Of a DNA stretch of 57,326 nt, positions 46,695 to 54,871 are shown piece by piece; position 1 is the first letter of the stretch, and the number at the start of each line of letters is the position of its first letter. Origin of the DNA: SAR202 cluster bacterium. GTDB taxonomy: Bacteria; Chloroflexota; Dehalococcoidia; Lucifugimonadales; UBA3495. A program made the position numbers and the translations under genes. Where the stretch lies: contig VGZV01000013.1 of NCBI GenBank assembly GCA_016872385.1, positions 1 through 57,326 on the forward strand. Reading direction: 5' to 3'. The notes below the pieces were generated by a model that was given only the letters and a program-made list of their open reading frames with translations, was not told the DNA's origin and searched no databases.

Positions 46695-47617
46695 TGGCTA
46701 GTCTCCTTCAAAATAAAACAGCCATAGTTACCGGCGCGGGCCGGGGCGTGGGCCGGGGCATTGCCATGCTTATGGCCGCGGAAGGCGCCAGCGTGGTGGT
46801 GGTTGACCCCGGCGTCAACGTGGACGGCAGCGGTTTTGACCAGTCGGTGGCCCAGCAGGTGGTCAACGAAATCCGCGAGGCGGGCGGCAAGGCTGTGCCC
46901 TGCGCTGAGTCTGTCGTTTCCATGTCCGGCGGGGAAAAGATTATCCAGACCGCCATAGACAATTTTGGCAAGCTGGATATCGTAGTTACCTGCGCCGGAA
47001 TCCTGCGGGACCGCATGATTTTCAACATGAGTGAACAGGAGTGGGACGACGTGATTGCGGTGCACCTGAAGGGCACCTTCAACATCGTCAAAAACGCTTC
47101 CATCCTGTTCCGGCAGCAACGCAGCGGGCGCATCATCACCTTCAGTTCCACGTCGGGTCTGTACGGCAACTCCGGCCAGGCCAATTACGGCGCGGCCAAA
47201 GATGGCATTGCCGGGTTTACCCGGGTGGTGGCGCGGGACCTGGGCCGCTACGGCGTCACCGCCAACTCCATAGCACCCAGCGCCAATACTCGCATGATTG
47301 GTAGCGTGCCGGAAGAAGCCCGCACCCTGCGTTCGGCCCGGGGCATCGCCAGCGGCGGCGCTGCGCCCACCTTGCGGGGCGACCCGGAGGACGTGGCCCC
47401 CTTCACCACCTGGCTGGCTTCGGACGAAGCAGCCCACGTCAACGGCCACGTCTTTTACGTCACCGGCGGGCTGGTGGCCCTGCTTAACGAGCCGGAGCCG
47501 GTCAAGACCATCCGCAAGGAAGGCCGCTGGACCGTGGACGAACTGGCGCGGGTGGTGCCCGCTACTATTGGCATGGAGCTGTTCAACCCGGCCCCCAGCC
47601 AGGTGCCCCGGACGTAG
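46694..47617 (+). CDS. SDR family oxidoreductase, copy 2
   Basis: 307 aa with GTG start at 46694 inside the previous stop. VTGAGRGVGRGIAMLMAAEG, VVTCAGILRD, TFSSTSGLYGNSGQANYGAA K, all catalytic residues present. Residues 1-210 nearly repeat copy 1 (44873), including VVVVDPGVNVDGSGFDQSVA; the C-terminal 70 residues diverge. The order SDR-barrel-barrel-SDR points to duplication of an SDR/barrel pair followed by inversion of gene order. Confidence 0.88.
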   Translation: MASLLQNKTAIVTGAGRGVGRGIAMLMAAEGASVVVVDPGVNVDGSGFDQSVAQQVVNEIREAGGKAVPCAESVVSMSGGEKIIQTAIDNFGKLDIVVTCAGILRDRMIFNMSEQEWDDVIAVHLKGTFNIVKNASILFRQQRSGRIITFSSTSGLYGNSGQANYGAAKDGIAGFTRVVARDLGRYGVTANSIAPSANTRMIGSVPEEARTLRSARGIASGGAAPTLRGDPEDVAPFTTWLASDEAAHVNGHVFYVTGGLVALLNEPEPVKTIRKEGRWTVDELARVVPATIGMELFNPAPSQVPRT

Positions 47618-47631
47618 CATGTAGCATTCGT

Positions 47632-47757
47632 CTCTCTTTATGATGGGAGAGAGTTTGGGTGAGGATGATTACCTCTCACCTCCATCCTCTCCCACAGGGG
47701 GAGAGGAGTTCTTTGCCCCCTCTCCCTTGATGGGAGAGGGCCGGGGTGAGGGTGATA
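47632..47757. repeat. CTCTCCC/GGGAGAG dispersed repeats
   Basis: CTCTTTATGATGGGAGAGAG TTTGGGTGAGGATG, CTCCATCCTCTCCCACAGGG GGAGAGG, and CCCTCTCCCTTGATGGGAGA GGGCCGGGGTGAGGGTG: three partial palindromes between the second SDR and the LLM gene. Confidence 0.7.
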
Positions 47758-47785
47758 TCCCCAACTCTATTTACGAGGTACTCCC

Positions 47786-48937
47786 ATGATTCACAGTTTC
47801 AGCGCATCCTACGCCGGCCACATTGTGGACGACCACCTGGGTCTTCAGGGTATGCCCGCCAACGACCGGAATTACTCCAACGAGAAGCTGGCCCAGGCTT
47901 TTGATTGGGCTCTGGACTTTGCCCAGCATCTCGACGGCTTTGGGTACGATGAGCTGTGGATGGCGGAGCATCATTTTCAGCCGGAAGGATACGAGTGCAT
48001 CCCCAACCTGCTGATGATGGGCCTCTATCTGTCCACCCAGACCAAACGCCTCAAGTACGGCTGCGGCTTCAACATCACCCCCATGTGGCATCCCCTGCGC
48101 CTGGCCGAAGACTTTGCCATGGCCGACATCTTGTCCGGTGGCCGCGTCATCTTCGGCGTGGGCCGCGGCTACCACTCCCGGGAGGTGGAGACCTTCGGCT
48201 CCCCCATGCTGGACGCCGATGCCAACCGGGAACTGTTTGAGGAGCAGGTGGACGTGCTGCTGAAGGCCTTTAATCAGGAGTCCTTCTCCCACCAGGGCAA
48301 GCACTTTCACATTCCCCCGCCGGTGGCCTACCGCGGCTACACTTTGGAGAAGATTAGCCTGGTGCCTCGTCCCACCCACGGCCCCGTGGAAATCTGGCAG
48401 CCTCTGGTCAGCGGCAATCCCAGGGGAATAGATTTCATGGCCAAGAAAGGCATCAGGGCGCTGCTGGCCACCACGCCGGAGCCGCTGCTGGGCCAGCGCC
48501 TTACCCTGTACCGGGACGCCTGTGCCGCCCACGGACGGGAGCTGGCCCTGGGCGAGGATACTGCTCTGGGCTACCGCATGTTCATCGCTGACACCCAGAA
48601 GAAGGCCATTGACCTGGCCCGCCCCTACTATGAGGAGGCCATGAAATTCGCCGCGCCCCTGGGTCTGCTGCCCCTGAAGCCGGAGCAGATTGCGGCGGTG
48701 GCCGACCCCGCCAAACGCCGGGGCGTGCAGCTACCCACTCTGGAGGATGCGGTGAAGGGCGGCTCCTGGCTGTGCGGCCCTGCGGAAATGATTGTGGAGC
48801 ACCTGAAGAGTGTGGAGGAGAAGTACCCCGGCGTGGAGCGGGTGAACGTGGCGGCGGTGATGGGTATGCCCCGGCAGGTGTTCAAAGACCAGCTGACCAA
48901 GTTTGCCGAGGAAGTGATGCCGGCCTTTGCCAAGTAA
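47786..48937 (+). CDS. LLM-class flavin-dependent oxidoreductase
   Basis: 383 aa luciferase-like monooxygenase (TIM barrel; FMN or F420). FGYDELWMAEHHFQPEGYEC, LKYGCGFNITPMWHPLRLAE, FAMADILSGGRVIFGVGRGY and FEEQVDVLLKAFNQESFSHQ are the usual blocks. The substrate is unknown; proximity to MaoC and SDR genes suggests catabolism of a ketone, aldehyde or aromatic side chain. Confidence 0.92.
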   Translation: MIHSFSASYAGHIVDDHLGLQGMPANDRNYSNEKLAQAFDWALDFAQHLDGFGYDELWMAEHHFQPEGYECIPNLLMMGLYLSTQTKRLKYGCGFNITPMWHPLRLAEDFAMADILSGGRVIFGVGRGYHSREVETFGSPMLDADANRELFEEQVDVLLKAFNQESFSHQGKHFHIPPPVAYRGYTLEKISLVPRPTHGPVEIWQPLVSGNPRGIDFMAKKGIRALLATTPEPLLGQRLTLYRDACAAHGRELALGEDTALGYRMFIADTQKKAIDLARPYYEEAMKFAAPLGLLPLKPEQIAAVADPAKRRGVQLPTLEDAVKGGSWLCGPAEMIVEHLKSVEEKYPGVERVNVAAVMGMPRQVFKDQLTKFAEEVMPAFAK

Positions 48938-48966
48938 TGGGCATCGGCATTTCAGGGCGCAGGATC

Positions 48967-48995
48967 GTAGGGGCGGGTTTCAAATCTGCCCCTAC
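48967..48995. repeat. GTAG-headed REP palindrome
   Basis: GTAGGGGCGGGTTTC and AAATCTGCCCCTAC, 29 bases, with both GTAG and CTAC edges. It overlaps the last codon of the convergent membrane-protein gene. Confidence 0.7.
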
Positions 48996-49420
48996 GTATT
49001 GGTTTGAGAAGGCGCCTCCGGGTACGCCGGGTGGGTCAGTTGGTAGTAGGTGAAGGCCCCGCGCATCCCCTGGAACATCAGGTAGCCCAGCAGCAGCCGC
49101 ACCGGCAGGGCCGTCCAGTTGCCCCAGCCCAGGGCATAAGCGGCGGCCTCGCTGAGGGCAAAGTACAGAAACAGCCCCGCCGCCGCTACTCGCTGGCGCT
49201 TCACCACTCCCCAGGACAGGGCGGCCAGTAAAGCCGCCTCGGTCATCAGAAAGGCAAACTGCCAGCCGCTGACCAGGGGATGGCCTTCCGGGTCCCGGGA
49301 CAGGTAGGACATCAGAGCCACTGCCAGGTTAATGGCCGCGGCGGCAAACCCCGCAATCCAGGCGTTGCGCATCCGCTGCCGGGACCTGAGCAGGTCGCCG
49401 CCAATGAGAAACTTCCACAT
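48992..49420 (-). CDS. Small integral membrane protein
   Basis: 142 aa. Four membrane segments: NAWIAGFAAAAINLAVALMS, WQFAFLMTEAALLAALSWGV, VAAAGLFLYFALSEAAAYAL and ALPVRLLLGYLMFQGMRGAF. An RSRQRMR motif near the N-terminus would face the cytoplasm. The last three codons come from a REP palindrome. No family recognised. Confidence 0.7.
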   Translation of the reverse strand: MWKFLIGGDLLRSRQRMRNAWIAGFAAAAINLAVALMSYLSRDPEGHPLVSGWQFAFLMTEAALLAALSWGVVKRQRVAAAGLFLYFALSEAAAYALGWGNWTALPVRLLLGYLMFQGMRGAFTYYQLTHPAYPEAPSQTNT

Positions 49421-49458
49421 GGTTAAAGCCAGTTCTGTTTAAAGATGGTGGTTAACTC

Positions 49459-49540
49459 CTTCTCCCCTTGTGGGAGAAGGCTGGGATGAGGGGATACACC
49501 CCCATCCTAACCTTCCCCCTGGCCAAGGGGGAAGGGATGG
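49459..49540. repeat. CTTCTCCCC/GGGAGAAGG and CTTCCCCCTGG/CCAAGGGGGAAGG repeats
   Basis: CTTCTCCCCTTGTGGGAGAA GGCTGGGATGAGGGG followed by CCTTCCCCCTGGCCAAGGGG GAAGG, between the membrane-protein gene and the dGTPase. Confidence 0.7.
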
Positions 49541-49555
49541 TTTCCTGCTACTTGT

Positions 49556-50647
49556 TTACAGCCTTGGCGCCCGGTCAAACACGCCCCGGCTGATGTCCGG
49601 CTGGAGCTGCTCCGCCAGGCGGATGGCGTAATGGTCGGTCATACCCGCCAGGTAGTCCACCGCAGCCTGCTGGGCATCTTCCCCGTGGCTGAAAAAGACC
49701 TGGGGAATGTGGTCCGGACTGTCCAGCAGGTGCCGGTACAACAGCCGCACCATCTCCCGCGCCGCCTGCGACTCCTCGCGCTGGCCCAGGGGCAGATACA
49801 CTTGCTGGAACATGAAATCCCGCAGCAGGTTCATGGCCCGGCGCACCGGCAGTCTCATGGCGATGGCTGGCGGTTGGCCCTCCGGCCCTTCTTCCAGGCC
49901 GGTGGAGGCCCAGGAGGCCTGCACAATGTCCGTCACCAGGGCGTTGATGCGCTGGGAGTGGGTGACGCCCAGAGTGCGGTTGGCCTCGGTGGGTAAGTCG
50001 GAGACTTGCAGTATGCCGGCACGGACAGCGTCGGCAATGTCATGGTTCAGGTAAGCCACCGCGTCGGCCAGGCGGCAAATCTGGGCTTCCAGGGATAATC
50101 CCTCTGCGGCGCTGGCGGCCAGAAAGTCGCCTTGGGGCTTGGAATGGGACACAATGCCCTGGCGCACCTCCCAGGTAAGGTTCAGGCCCTGGCCATCCTT
50201 TTCCAGCCGCTCCACAATGCGCAGGCTCTGCTGGGCATGGGCAAAGCCCCCAGGGGCTAGCTGGTCCAGGGTGTTCTCCCCCACGTGGCCAAAGGGCGTG
50301 TGGCCCAGGTCGTGGCCCAGGCACATGGCCTCCACCAGGTCTTCGTTCAGGTTCAGGGCGCGGGCAATGGTGCGGCCTATCTGGGCCACTTCCAGAGTGT
50401 GGGTCAAGCGGGTTACATAATGGTCGCCCACCGGGGTAATAAACACCTGGGTCTTGTGCTTAAGGCGGCGGAAGGCGTTGGTATGGAGGATGCGGTCCCG
50501 GTCCCGCTGGAACTCGGTGCGCAGGGGACAGGGTTCCTCTGGCCGCTCCCGGCCCCTGGAAAGGCGCGAGCGGCTAGCGTGGGGCGACAGGGCTTCCTCC
50601 CGCTGCTCCAGCCGCTGCCGGACCGTGAATGTGTCCTTTTCGGCCAT
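49556..50647 (-). CDS. dgt: Deoxyguanosinetriphosphate triphosphohydrolase-like protein
   Basis: 363 aa from ATG 50647 (AAGGAA upstream; ATG 50677 is possible but reads towards a repeat). HD-domain dNTPase: TEFQRDRDRILHTNAFRRLK HKTQVF, RLTHTLEVAQIGRTIAR, then AMCLGHDLGHTPFGHVGE with the HD pair, and a later HDIADAVRAG Asp. The family hydrolyses dNTPs to nucleoside and triphosphate, affecting dNTP pools and phage resistance. Length matches the type 2 subfamily. Confidence 0.92.
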   Translation of the reverse strand: MAEKDTFTVRQRLEQREEALSPHASRSRLSRGRERPEEPCPLRTEFQRDRDRILHTNAFRRLKHKTQVFITPVGDHYVTRLTHTLEVAQIGRTIARALNLNEDLVEAMCLGHDLGHTPFGHVGENTLDQLAPGGFAHAQQSLRIVERLEKDGQGLNLTWEVRQGIVSHSKPQGDFLAASAAEGLSLEAQICRLADAVAYLNHDIADAVRAGILQVSDLPTEANRTLGVTHSQRINALVTDIVQASWASTGLEEGPEGQPPAIAMRLPVRRAMNLLRDFMFQQVYLPLGQREESQAAREMVRLLYRHLLDSPDHIPQVFFSHGEDAQQAAVDYLAGMTDHYAIRLAEQLQPDISRGVFDRAPRL

Positions 50648-50680
50648 GCCTGGTTTCCTTGGTGGATGAATCTTCATGAT

Positions 50681-50708
50681 GTAGGGGCGACGCATGCGTC
50701 GCCCCTAC
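50681..50708. repeat. Perfect 28-bp GTAG-headed REP palindrome
   Basis: GTAGGGGCGACGCA followed by its exact inverse TGCGTCGCCCCTAC. The cleanest copy of the RAYT-type REP in the window. A GCGCAGCCCCGACAGGTCGG GGCGCCCC hairpin follows at 50724-50752. Confidence 0.85.
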
Positions 50709-50759
50709 GCACGTGCGGATTAGGGCGCAGCCCCGACAGGTCGGGGCGCCCCTGTAAAG

Positions 50760-50981
50760 TTAGCCCTCCCGCAGGGGGATGCTGCCCCACTTGATGGTGT
50801 CGGGGTTGGCGGACAGCCCTTGGCTGCGGGCCAGTTCCCGCAGCTGGAGCAGGGTGGCGTTGACCTCCGGCGTCAGCAACACCCATTCGGGAGCTGGCGG
50901 TATCCAGTAGGGCGAGTTGATGCGCACCACCTGGTTCTGCGCTGGGTTCAGATAAATGCCAAACTGGGTAGTTTGCTGCAT
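50760..50981 (-). CDS. Small hypothetical protein
   Basis: 73 aa. MQQTTQFGIYLNPAQNQVVR then INSPYWIPPAPEWVLLTPEV and TLLQLRELARSQGLSANPDT. GGGGTGAG lies seven bases before the ATG. Soluble, with one beta-like and one helical part. No family recognised. Confidence 0.6.
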   Translation of the reverse strand: MQQTTQFGIYLNPAQNQVVRINSPYWIPPAPEWVLLTPEVNATLLQLRELARSQGLSANPDTIKWGSIPLREG

Positions 50982-51008
50982 GGTCTCACCCCTATGGGAG
51001 TTAAACTG

Positions 51009-51092
51009 CCCCCATCCTGACCTTGCCCCCCACCAGGGGGAAGGAGATTGTTCCCTCCACCTTGCTAAGGGGGAGGGCTGGGGTGGGGGTCT
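51009..51092. repeat. CCTTGCCCCCC/GGGGGAAGG and CTTGCTAAGGGGGAGGG repeats
   Basis: CCCCATCCTGACCTTGCCCC CCACCAGGGGGAAGG and CCCTCCACCTTGCTAAGGGG GAGGGCTGGGGTGGGGGT, upstream of the MITE at 51100. Confidence 0.65.
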
Positions 51093-51099
51093 AAGAGGG

Positions 51100-51212
51100 T
51101 GTCTAAAAAGTGCTGTGCACTACCAGCGCTCACCCTTCGACAAGCTCAGTGTGAGCGGTTTTCCCGCTCGTGGTGAGCCTGTCGAACCACGAGCGCCTAG
51201 CCTTTTTAGACA
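51100..51212. repeat. MITE-like element with TGTCTAAAAAG inverted ends
   Basis: TGTCTAAAAAG (51100-51110) and CTTTTTAGACA (51202-51212) bound a 113-base element whose inside holds CGCTCACCCTTCGACAAGCT C and CGCTCGTGGTGAGCCTGTCG. The same internal cassette is in 17087-17233 with different ends. Confidence 0.75.
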
Positions 51213-51216
51213 CATT

Positions 51217-51621
51217 CTAAAACAACTCCTTCTTAAACACCAAGCGCTCCAGTCCCCATTTGCCGGAGCCGTAAATCATAAACACCAGGAAGGCGGCAAT
51301 GAGCGCCAGCACGTCTATGCCGCTTTCGGGCCGCAGGGGAAAATTCCCATGGGCAGGGCAAACCAGAAGAAGGCCACCAGCATTTCAATGACTGCCAGGG
51401 TCGCCGCCCAGCCGGGTCAGCACCCCCAGGGCAATGGCCGTGCCGCCCAGCACTTCGGCCAGGCCGGCAAACCAGAACAGGCTGCCCACGGGCATGGTGC
51501 CATAGTCCCACAGCCAGCCGGTGAGCTTGGGCAACCCGAAAATGAAGAAGAGCACCCCCAGCAATACCCGTGCCAGGAGGTAAATCTCGTTGCCGGATTT
51601 ATAGTATAGCTTACCCAGCAT
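51217..51621 (-). pseudogene. DoxX-family membrane protein with two compensating frameshifts
   Basis: From ATG 51621: YLLARVLLGVLFFIFGLPKL then MPVGSLFWFAGLAEVLGGTA and ALGVLTRLG. The frame shifts near 51405 to give TLAVIEMLVAFFWFALPMG and shifts back near 51345 to FPLRPESGIDVLALIAAFLV and FMIYGSGKWGLERLVFKKEL F, ending 51217. The pieces join into an ordinary 134-aa DoxX/YphA protein with four membrane helices. The two shifts cancel, leaving a short wrong-frame middle. Either two real indels or assembly errors. Confidence 0.72.
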
Positions 51622-52039
51622 TTTGTGCCTGGCCTTGGTTGCTGGGGGCCAATGGCCGCCCCCGCGTGGCGACGAGGTAGATTACGTAGAGCGCCACCTC
51701 CGCCGCATCTATGGCGACGGAGATTCCCGCCATGCGGCCCAGGTATTGGGAGCCAAAGATAAGCGCCAGGCTAACGAAGGTGGACTTGCTTATCACCGCC
51801 AGCGTCAGAATCAGCCTACGATGGACTGGCTTGAATGCGCCGTAGATGAGCAATGCGCCGGTAAGGGTAATCAGCGCGCCCCAATTGCGCACGATTATCT
51901 CTGCCAGCGGCCCGGACAGCGCCTCGCCAAAGTTGGACTGCAGGGCGGCCTGGGGCGCCACCGCAACGTAGAGTACGGTGCAGGTTAGCAGGCCTGTCAC
52001 CAGCATGACCCACTTGAATTGCGCTACATACCAGTTCAC
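51611..52039 (-). CDS. Small integral membrane protein upstream of DoxX
   Basis: 142 aa. Four membrane helices: WVMLVTGLLTCTVLYVAVAP, WGALITLTGALLIYGAF, LILTLAVISKSTFVSLALIF and ISVAIDAAEVALYVIYLVAT. Overlaps the DoxX-family gene by 11 bases, so the two are translationally linked. No family recognised. Confidence 0.72.
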   Translation of the reverse strand: MNWYVAQFKWVMLVTGLLTCTVLYVAVAPQAALQSNFGEALSGPLAEIIVRNWGALITLTGALLIYGAFKPVHRRLILTLAVISKSTFVSLALIFGSQYLGRMAGISVAIDAAEVALYVIYLVATRGRPLAPSNQGQAQNAG

Positions 52040-52114
52040 GGTTTACCTGCCCCGGTCCAGTTACCCGCGCTGCGTCTCCCCCTTACCAGGAGGAAGGTGG
52101 CCTTGCACGAAAAC

Positions 52115-52250
52115 TGTCATTCTGAGGAGTCCCGACGGAATCGGGACGACGAAGAATCTAGGAACCCGGCCAACCAGTCTCGACGAGCGTTCATACGACA
52201 GCGTTTTTTTAGATCCTTCGCTTCGCTCAGGATGGCATTTCCCGTTAGGC
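52115..52250. repeat. Dispersed repeat with GTCATTCTGAG and CTCAGGATGGC edges
   Basis: CTGTCATTCTGAGGAGTCCC, a CGACGGAATCGGGAC hairpin, GAAGAATCTAGG, and the far arm GATCCTTCGCTTCGCTCAGG. Related to 5221-5305 and to the CCCGA/TCGGG arms at 17985. It fills the gap between the membrane gene and purA; no gene is seen. Confidence 0.6.
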
Positions 52251-52297
52251 TCAATCACTTTTCGTGCAAAGCCAGGAGAAGGTCAGGTCTGGGTGTG

Positions 52298-53584
52298 CTA
52301 GGGGATCACCGGCTCAATAAGGATGGACTCCTCGCGGCTGGGGCCGGTGGAGATAAGCCGGGCCTGGCAGCCCACCAGTTCTTCAATGCGGCGCACGTAG
52401 GCCGCCGCCTGGGGCGGCAGTTGGGACAGCCGCGTGGCGCTGGCGGTAGGTTGGTCCCAGCCGGGCATCTCTTCGTAGATAGGCTGGCAGCGGGCCAGCA
52501 AGTTGGTGTTGGCAGGGAACCGGTCCAGTTCCCGCCCGTCTGCCCGGTAACCCACGCAGATTCTTACCGAGGGCAGCCCGTCCAGAATGTCCAGCCGGGT
52601 CAGCACCATGCCGGTAAAGCCGTTAATCTGCCTGCTGTACCGTCCCGCTAAGGCGTCAAACCACCCAATACGGCGGGCCCGCCCGGTGGTGGTGCCAAAC
52701 TCATGGGCTTTCTCGCGCAGTTCGTCCGCCTTGGGGCCGTGCATTTCAGTAGGCATGGGGCCGCCGCCCACGCGGGTGCAGTAGGCTTTATAGACACCCA
52801 CCACTTCTACTATAGCCTGGGGATTCAGCCCCAAACCGGTGCAGGCTCCCCCAATGGACGGCGACGACGAGGTGACATATGGATATGAGCCGTGATCCAG
52901 GTCCAGCAGGGTGCCCTGGGCGCCTTCCAGGATTACCCTCGCCCCTTGATCCAGCAAATCCTCAATTATCTGCTCGGTAGGCTGAATATAAGACCCCAGC
53001 CGGTCTGCCCAGACCTGGCATTTGGCCAGCAGCTCATCCAGATCTAGGGCTTTGCCGCCCAGCACCTTGGTAATCAGGGCGTTTTTGAAGCCCAACACCC
53101 GTTCCAGCCGGGGCCGCAGACCCTCAATATCCAGCAACTCGCCCATCCGGATGCCGATACGCCCCGCCTTGTCCATGTAGGCTGGGCCAACGCCCCGGCC
53201 GGTGGTTCCGATGGCCCCGGAGCCGCGGGCCTTCTCTTCCAGTTGGTCTTGCAGGACGTGGTAAGGCATAATGACGTGGGCGCGCTCGCTGATGTAGAGG
53301 CTGCGGGTGTCAATGCCCCGGGCGTTGAGGCCGTCCAGCTCCCCTAGCAGCACGTCTGGGTCCACTACCACGCCGTTGCCGATGATGCCGCGCACGCCGG
53401 GCCAGCAGATGCCGGAGGGCACCAGGTGAAGCTGGAACTTGCCCCGTTCGTTGACTACGGTATGGCCGGCGTTGTTGCCGCCAGCATAGCGGACCACGCA
53501 ATCCGCCCTGCGGGCCAGGTAGTCAATAACCTTGCCCTTGCCTTCATCACCCCACTGGCCGCCAATGATGGCGTAAGCTGGCAT
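52298..53584 (-). CDS. purA: Adenylosuccinate synthetase
   Basis: 428 aa from ATG 53584 with GAGGAACG just upstream; the in-frame extension to 53638 reads a repeat. It joins IMP and aspartate using GTP in AMP synthesis. IIGGQWGDEGKGKVIDYLAR is the GTP P-loop with catalytic Asp; NNAGHTVVN carries the catalytic His; GTTGRGVGPAYMDKAGRIGI, EGAQGTLLDLDHGSYPYVTS SS and TTGRARRIGWFDA are conserved. Complete and stand-alone. Confidence 0.96.
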   Translation of the reverse strand: MPAYAIIGGQWGDEGKGKVIDYLARRADCVVRYAGGNNAGHTVVNERGKFQLHLVPSGICWPGVRGIIGNGVVVDPDVLLGELDGLNARGIDTRSLYISERAHVIMPYHVLQDQLEEKARGSGAIGTTGRGVGPAYMDKAGRIGIRMGELLDIEGLRPRLERVLGFKNALITKVLGGKALDLDELLAKCQVWADRLGSYIQPTEQIIEDLLDQGARVILEGAQGTLLDLDHGSYPYVTSSSPSIGGACTGLGLNPQAIVEVVGVYKAYCTRVGGGPMPTEMHGPKADELREKAHEFGTTTGRARRIGWFDALAGRYSRQINGFTGMVLTRLDILDGLPSVRICVGYRADGRELDRFPANTNLLARCQPIYEEMPGWDQPTASATRLSQLPPQAAAYVRRIEELVGCQARLISTGPSREESILIEPVIP

Positions 53585-53618
53585 CGTTCCTCGCGAAAAA
53601 CAAAGCTGGGCAACGTAG

Positions 53619-53652
53619 GTAGGGGCACCCCGTGCCATCGGGATGCCCCTGC
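53619..53652. repeat. GTAG-headed REP-like palindrome upstream of purA
   Basis: GTAGGGGCACCCCGTG and ATCGGGATGCCCCTGC, 34 bases, 35 bases before the purA start. A further GGGGGGCCC-type fragment lies near 53740. Confidence 0.6.
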
Positions 53653-53818
53653 AGGCCCACGGGTGAGTATAGCAGAAAGCCTATGCCTTGCAAGGGGGAA
53701 ATAGGGCGGCGGCGGGGCCGTTTCAATTCAGTGGGTTTGTAGGGGGGCCCTCGAGGTGCCGCGTTGCTGCGCCCCTTCAGTTAGGGCGTGAATGCAACGA
53801 CCCTAAAGGCGGGTCCCG

Positions 53819-54871
53819 TTATGTGGGGACGGTTTTCTGGAACTGGGGAACAACCTGTTCTGCGAAGAGGCGAAGGCTGTGTTCCGCAATCTCCCAGGGC
53901 ATTGGGCCCAGGCGGAAGTGGATAATCACTCCTCCAACGTCCATGTTTTCCAGCGCCGCCAGCTTTTCGCAGACGGTCTCTGGAGAACCATAAATCAGCC
54001 CTTGGTCCACCGAGTCTCTGGCGGGGGCGCGCAGGGCGTCGGCCAGAGTGTCCAGTTCCTGGGAGGTGTTCCAGCGGCGCCGGGCCTCCGCCAGGTAGGT
54101 GCGCATGGCGCGGAAGGCAGGCACTCCCAGGGTCTCGGCCTGGGTGTCGGTGTCGGCCACAAAGACATTGCGCCATACCCAGGAATCCGACAGGTTGCGG
54201 GCAATAGCCGCCTCGCTGTAGCCTGCTTCCGCCATGACTTGGCGATAGGCATTCAGGCGCTGCCGGGTAGTGGCATCGTTCTGGATATTCATCAAAAAAG
54301 GACGCCCCTGCCGGGCCATCTCTAGGGTGGACTCCATGCCGGAGCAGGCCCGCAGTATTGGCGGGTGGGGTTTCTGGAAGACCTGGGGGCGCAGCGCGGG
54401 CAAGGCCACCTGCCAGAAGCGTCCTGCGTGATAATAGTCGGTGGTGGTCCAGGCTTCCCGAATAATCTGCTCTGCCTCCAGCAGCCGTTCCTGGGCCTCT
54501 GCGGGGTCTATGCCGTACCCCCGGTACTCGTACAGGTTGAAAGCGCTGCCCCGGCCCACGCCCACAATCATCCGTCCCTGGCTAATGTTATCTATGAGAG
54601 CCACTTCTTCTGCCAGGCGGATAGGGTGGTGCAAGGCCATTTGGGCCACTGCAAAACCAATTTTGATTTGGCGGGTGCGGGCAGCGATGGCGGCTGCGAA
54701 GGTAAGAGGGTCAACATAGGCACAGCCGCCGTCAAAGTGGTGTTCAGCCAGCCACAAGGCGTCAAAGCCGAGCTGGTCTGAAAGCTCGGCTTCCCGCAGG
54801 GCATCACTGATTACGGTGAAGTCCTCTTTGGGAGAGCGGCTTTCTGGGAAGAGGAAATTGCTGAACTTCAT
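53819..54871 (-). CDS. LLM-class flavin-dependent oxidoreductase
   Basis: 350 aa luciferase-like protein: GFDALWLAEHHFDGGCAYVD, IKIGFAVAQMALHHPIRLAE, LIDNISQGRMIVGVGRGSAF and LEAEQIIREAWTTTDYYHAG. Distinct from the LLM protein at 47786. Its ATG overlaps the stop of the enolase-superfamily gene by four bases, so both belong to one operon; a monooxygenase plus an acid-sugar or muconate-type enzyme suggests a catabolic pathway. Confidence 0.92.
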   Translation of the reverse strand: MKFSNFLFPESRSPKEDFTVISDALREAELSDQLGFDALWLAEHHFDGGCAYVDPLTFAAAIAARTRQIKIGFAVAQMALHHPIRLAEEVALIDNISQGRMIVGVGRGSAFNLYEYRGYGIDPAEAQERLLEAEQIIREAWTTTDYYHAGRFWQVALPALRPQVFQKPHPPILRACSGMESTLEMARQGRPFLMNIQNDATTRQRLNAYRQVMAEAGYSEAAIARNLSDSWVWRNVFVADTDTQAETLGVPAFRAMRTYLAEARRRWNTSQELDTLADALRAPARDSVDQGLIYGSPETVCEKLAALENMDVGGVIIHFRLGPMPWEIAEHSLRLFAEQVVPQFQKTVPT

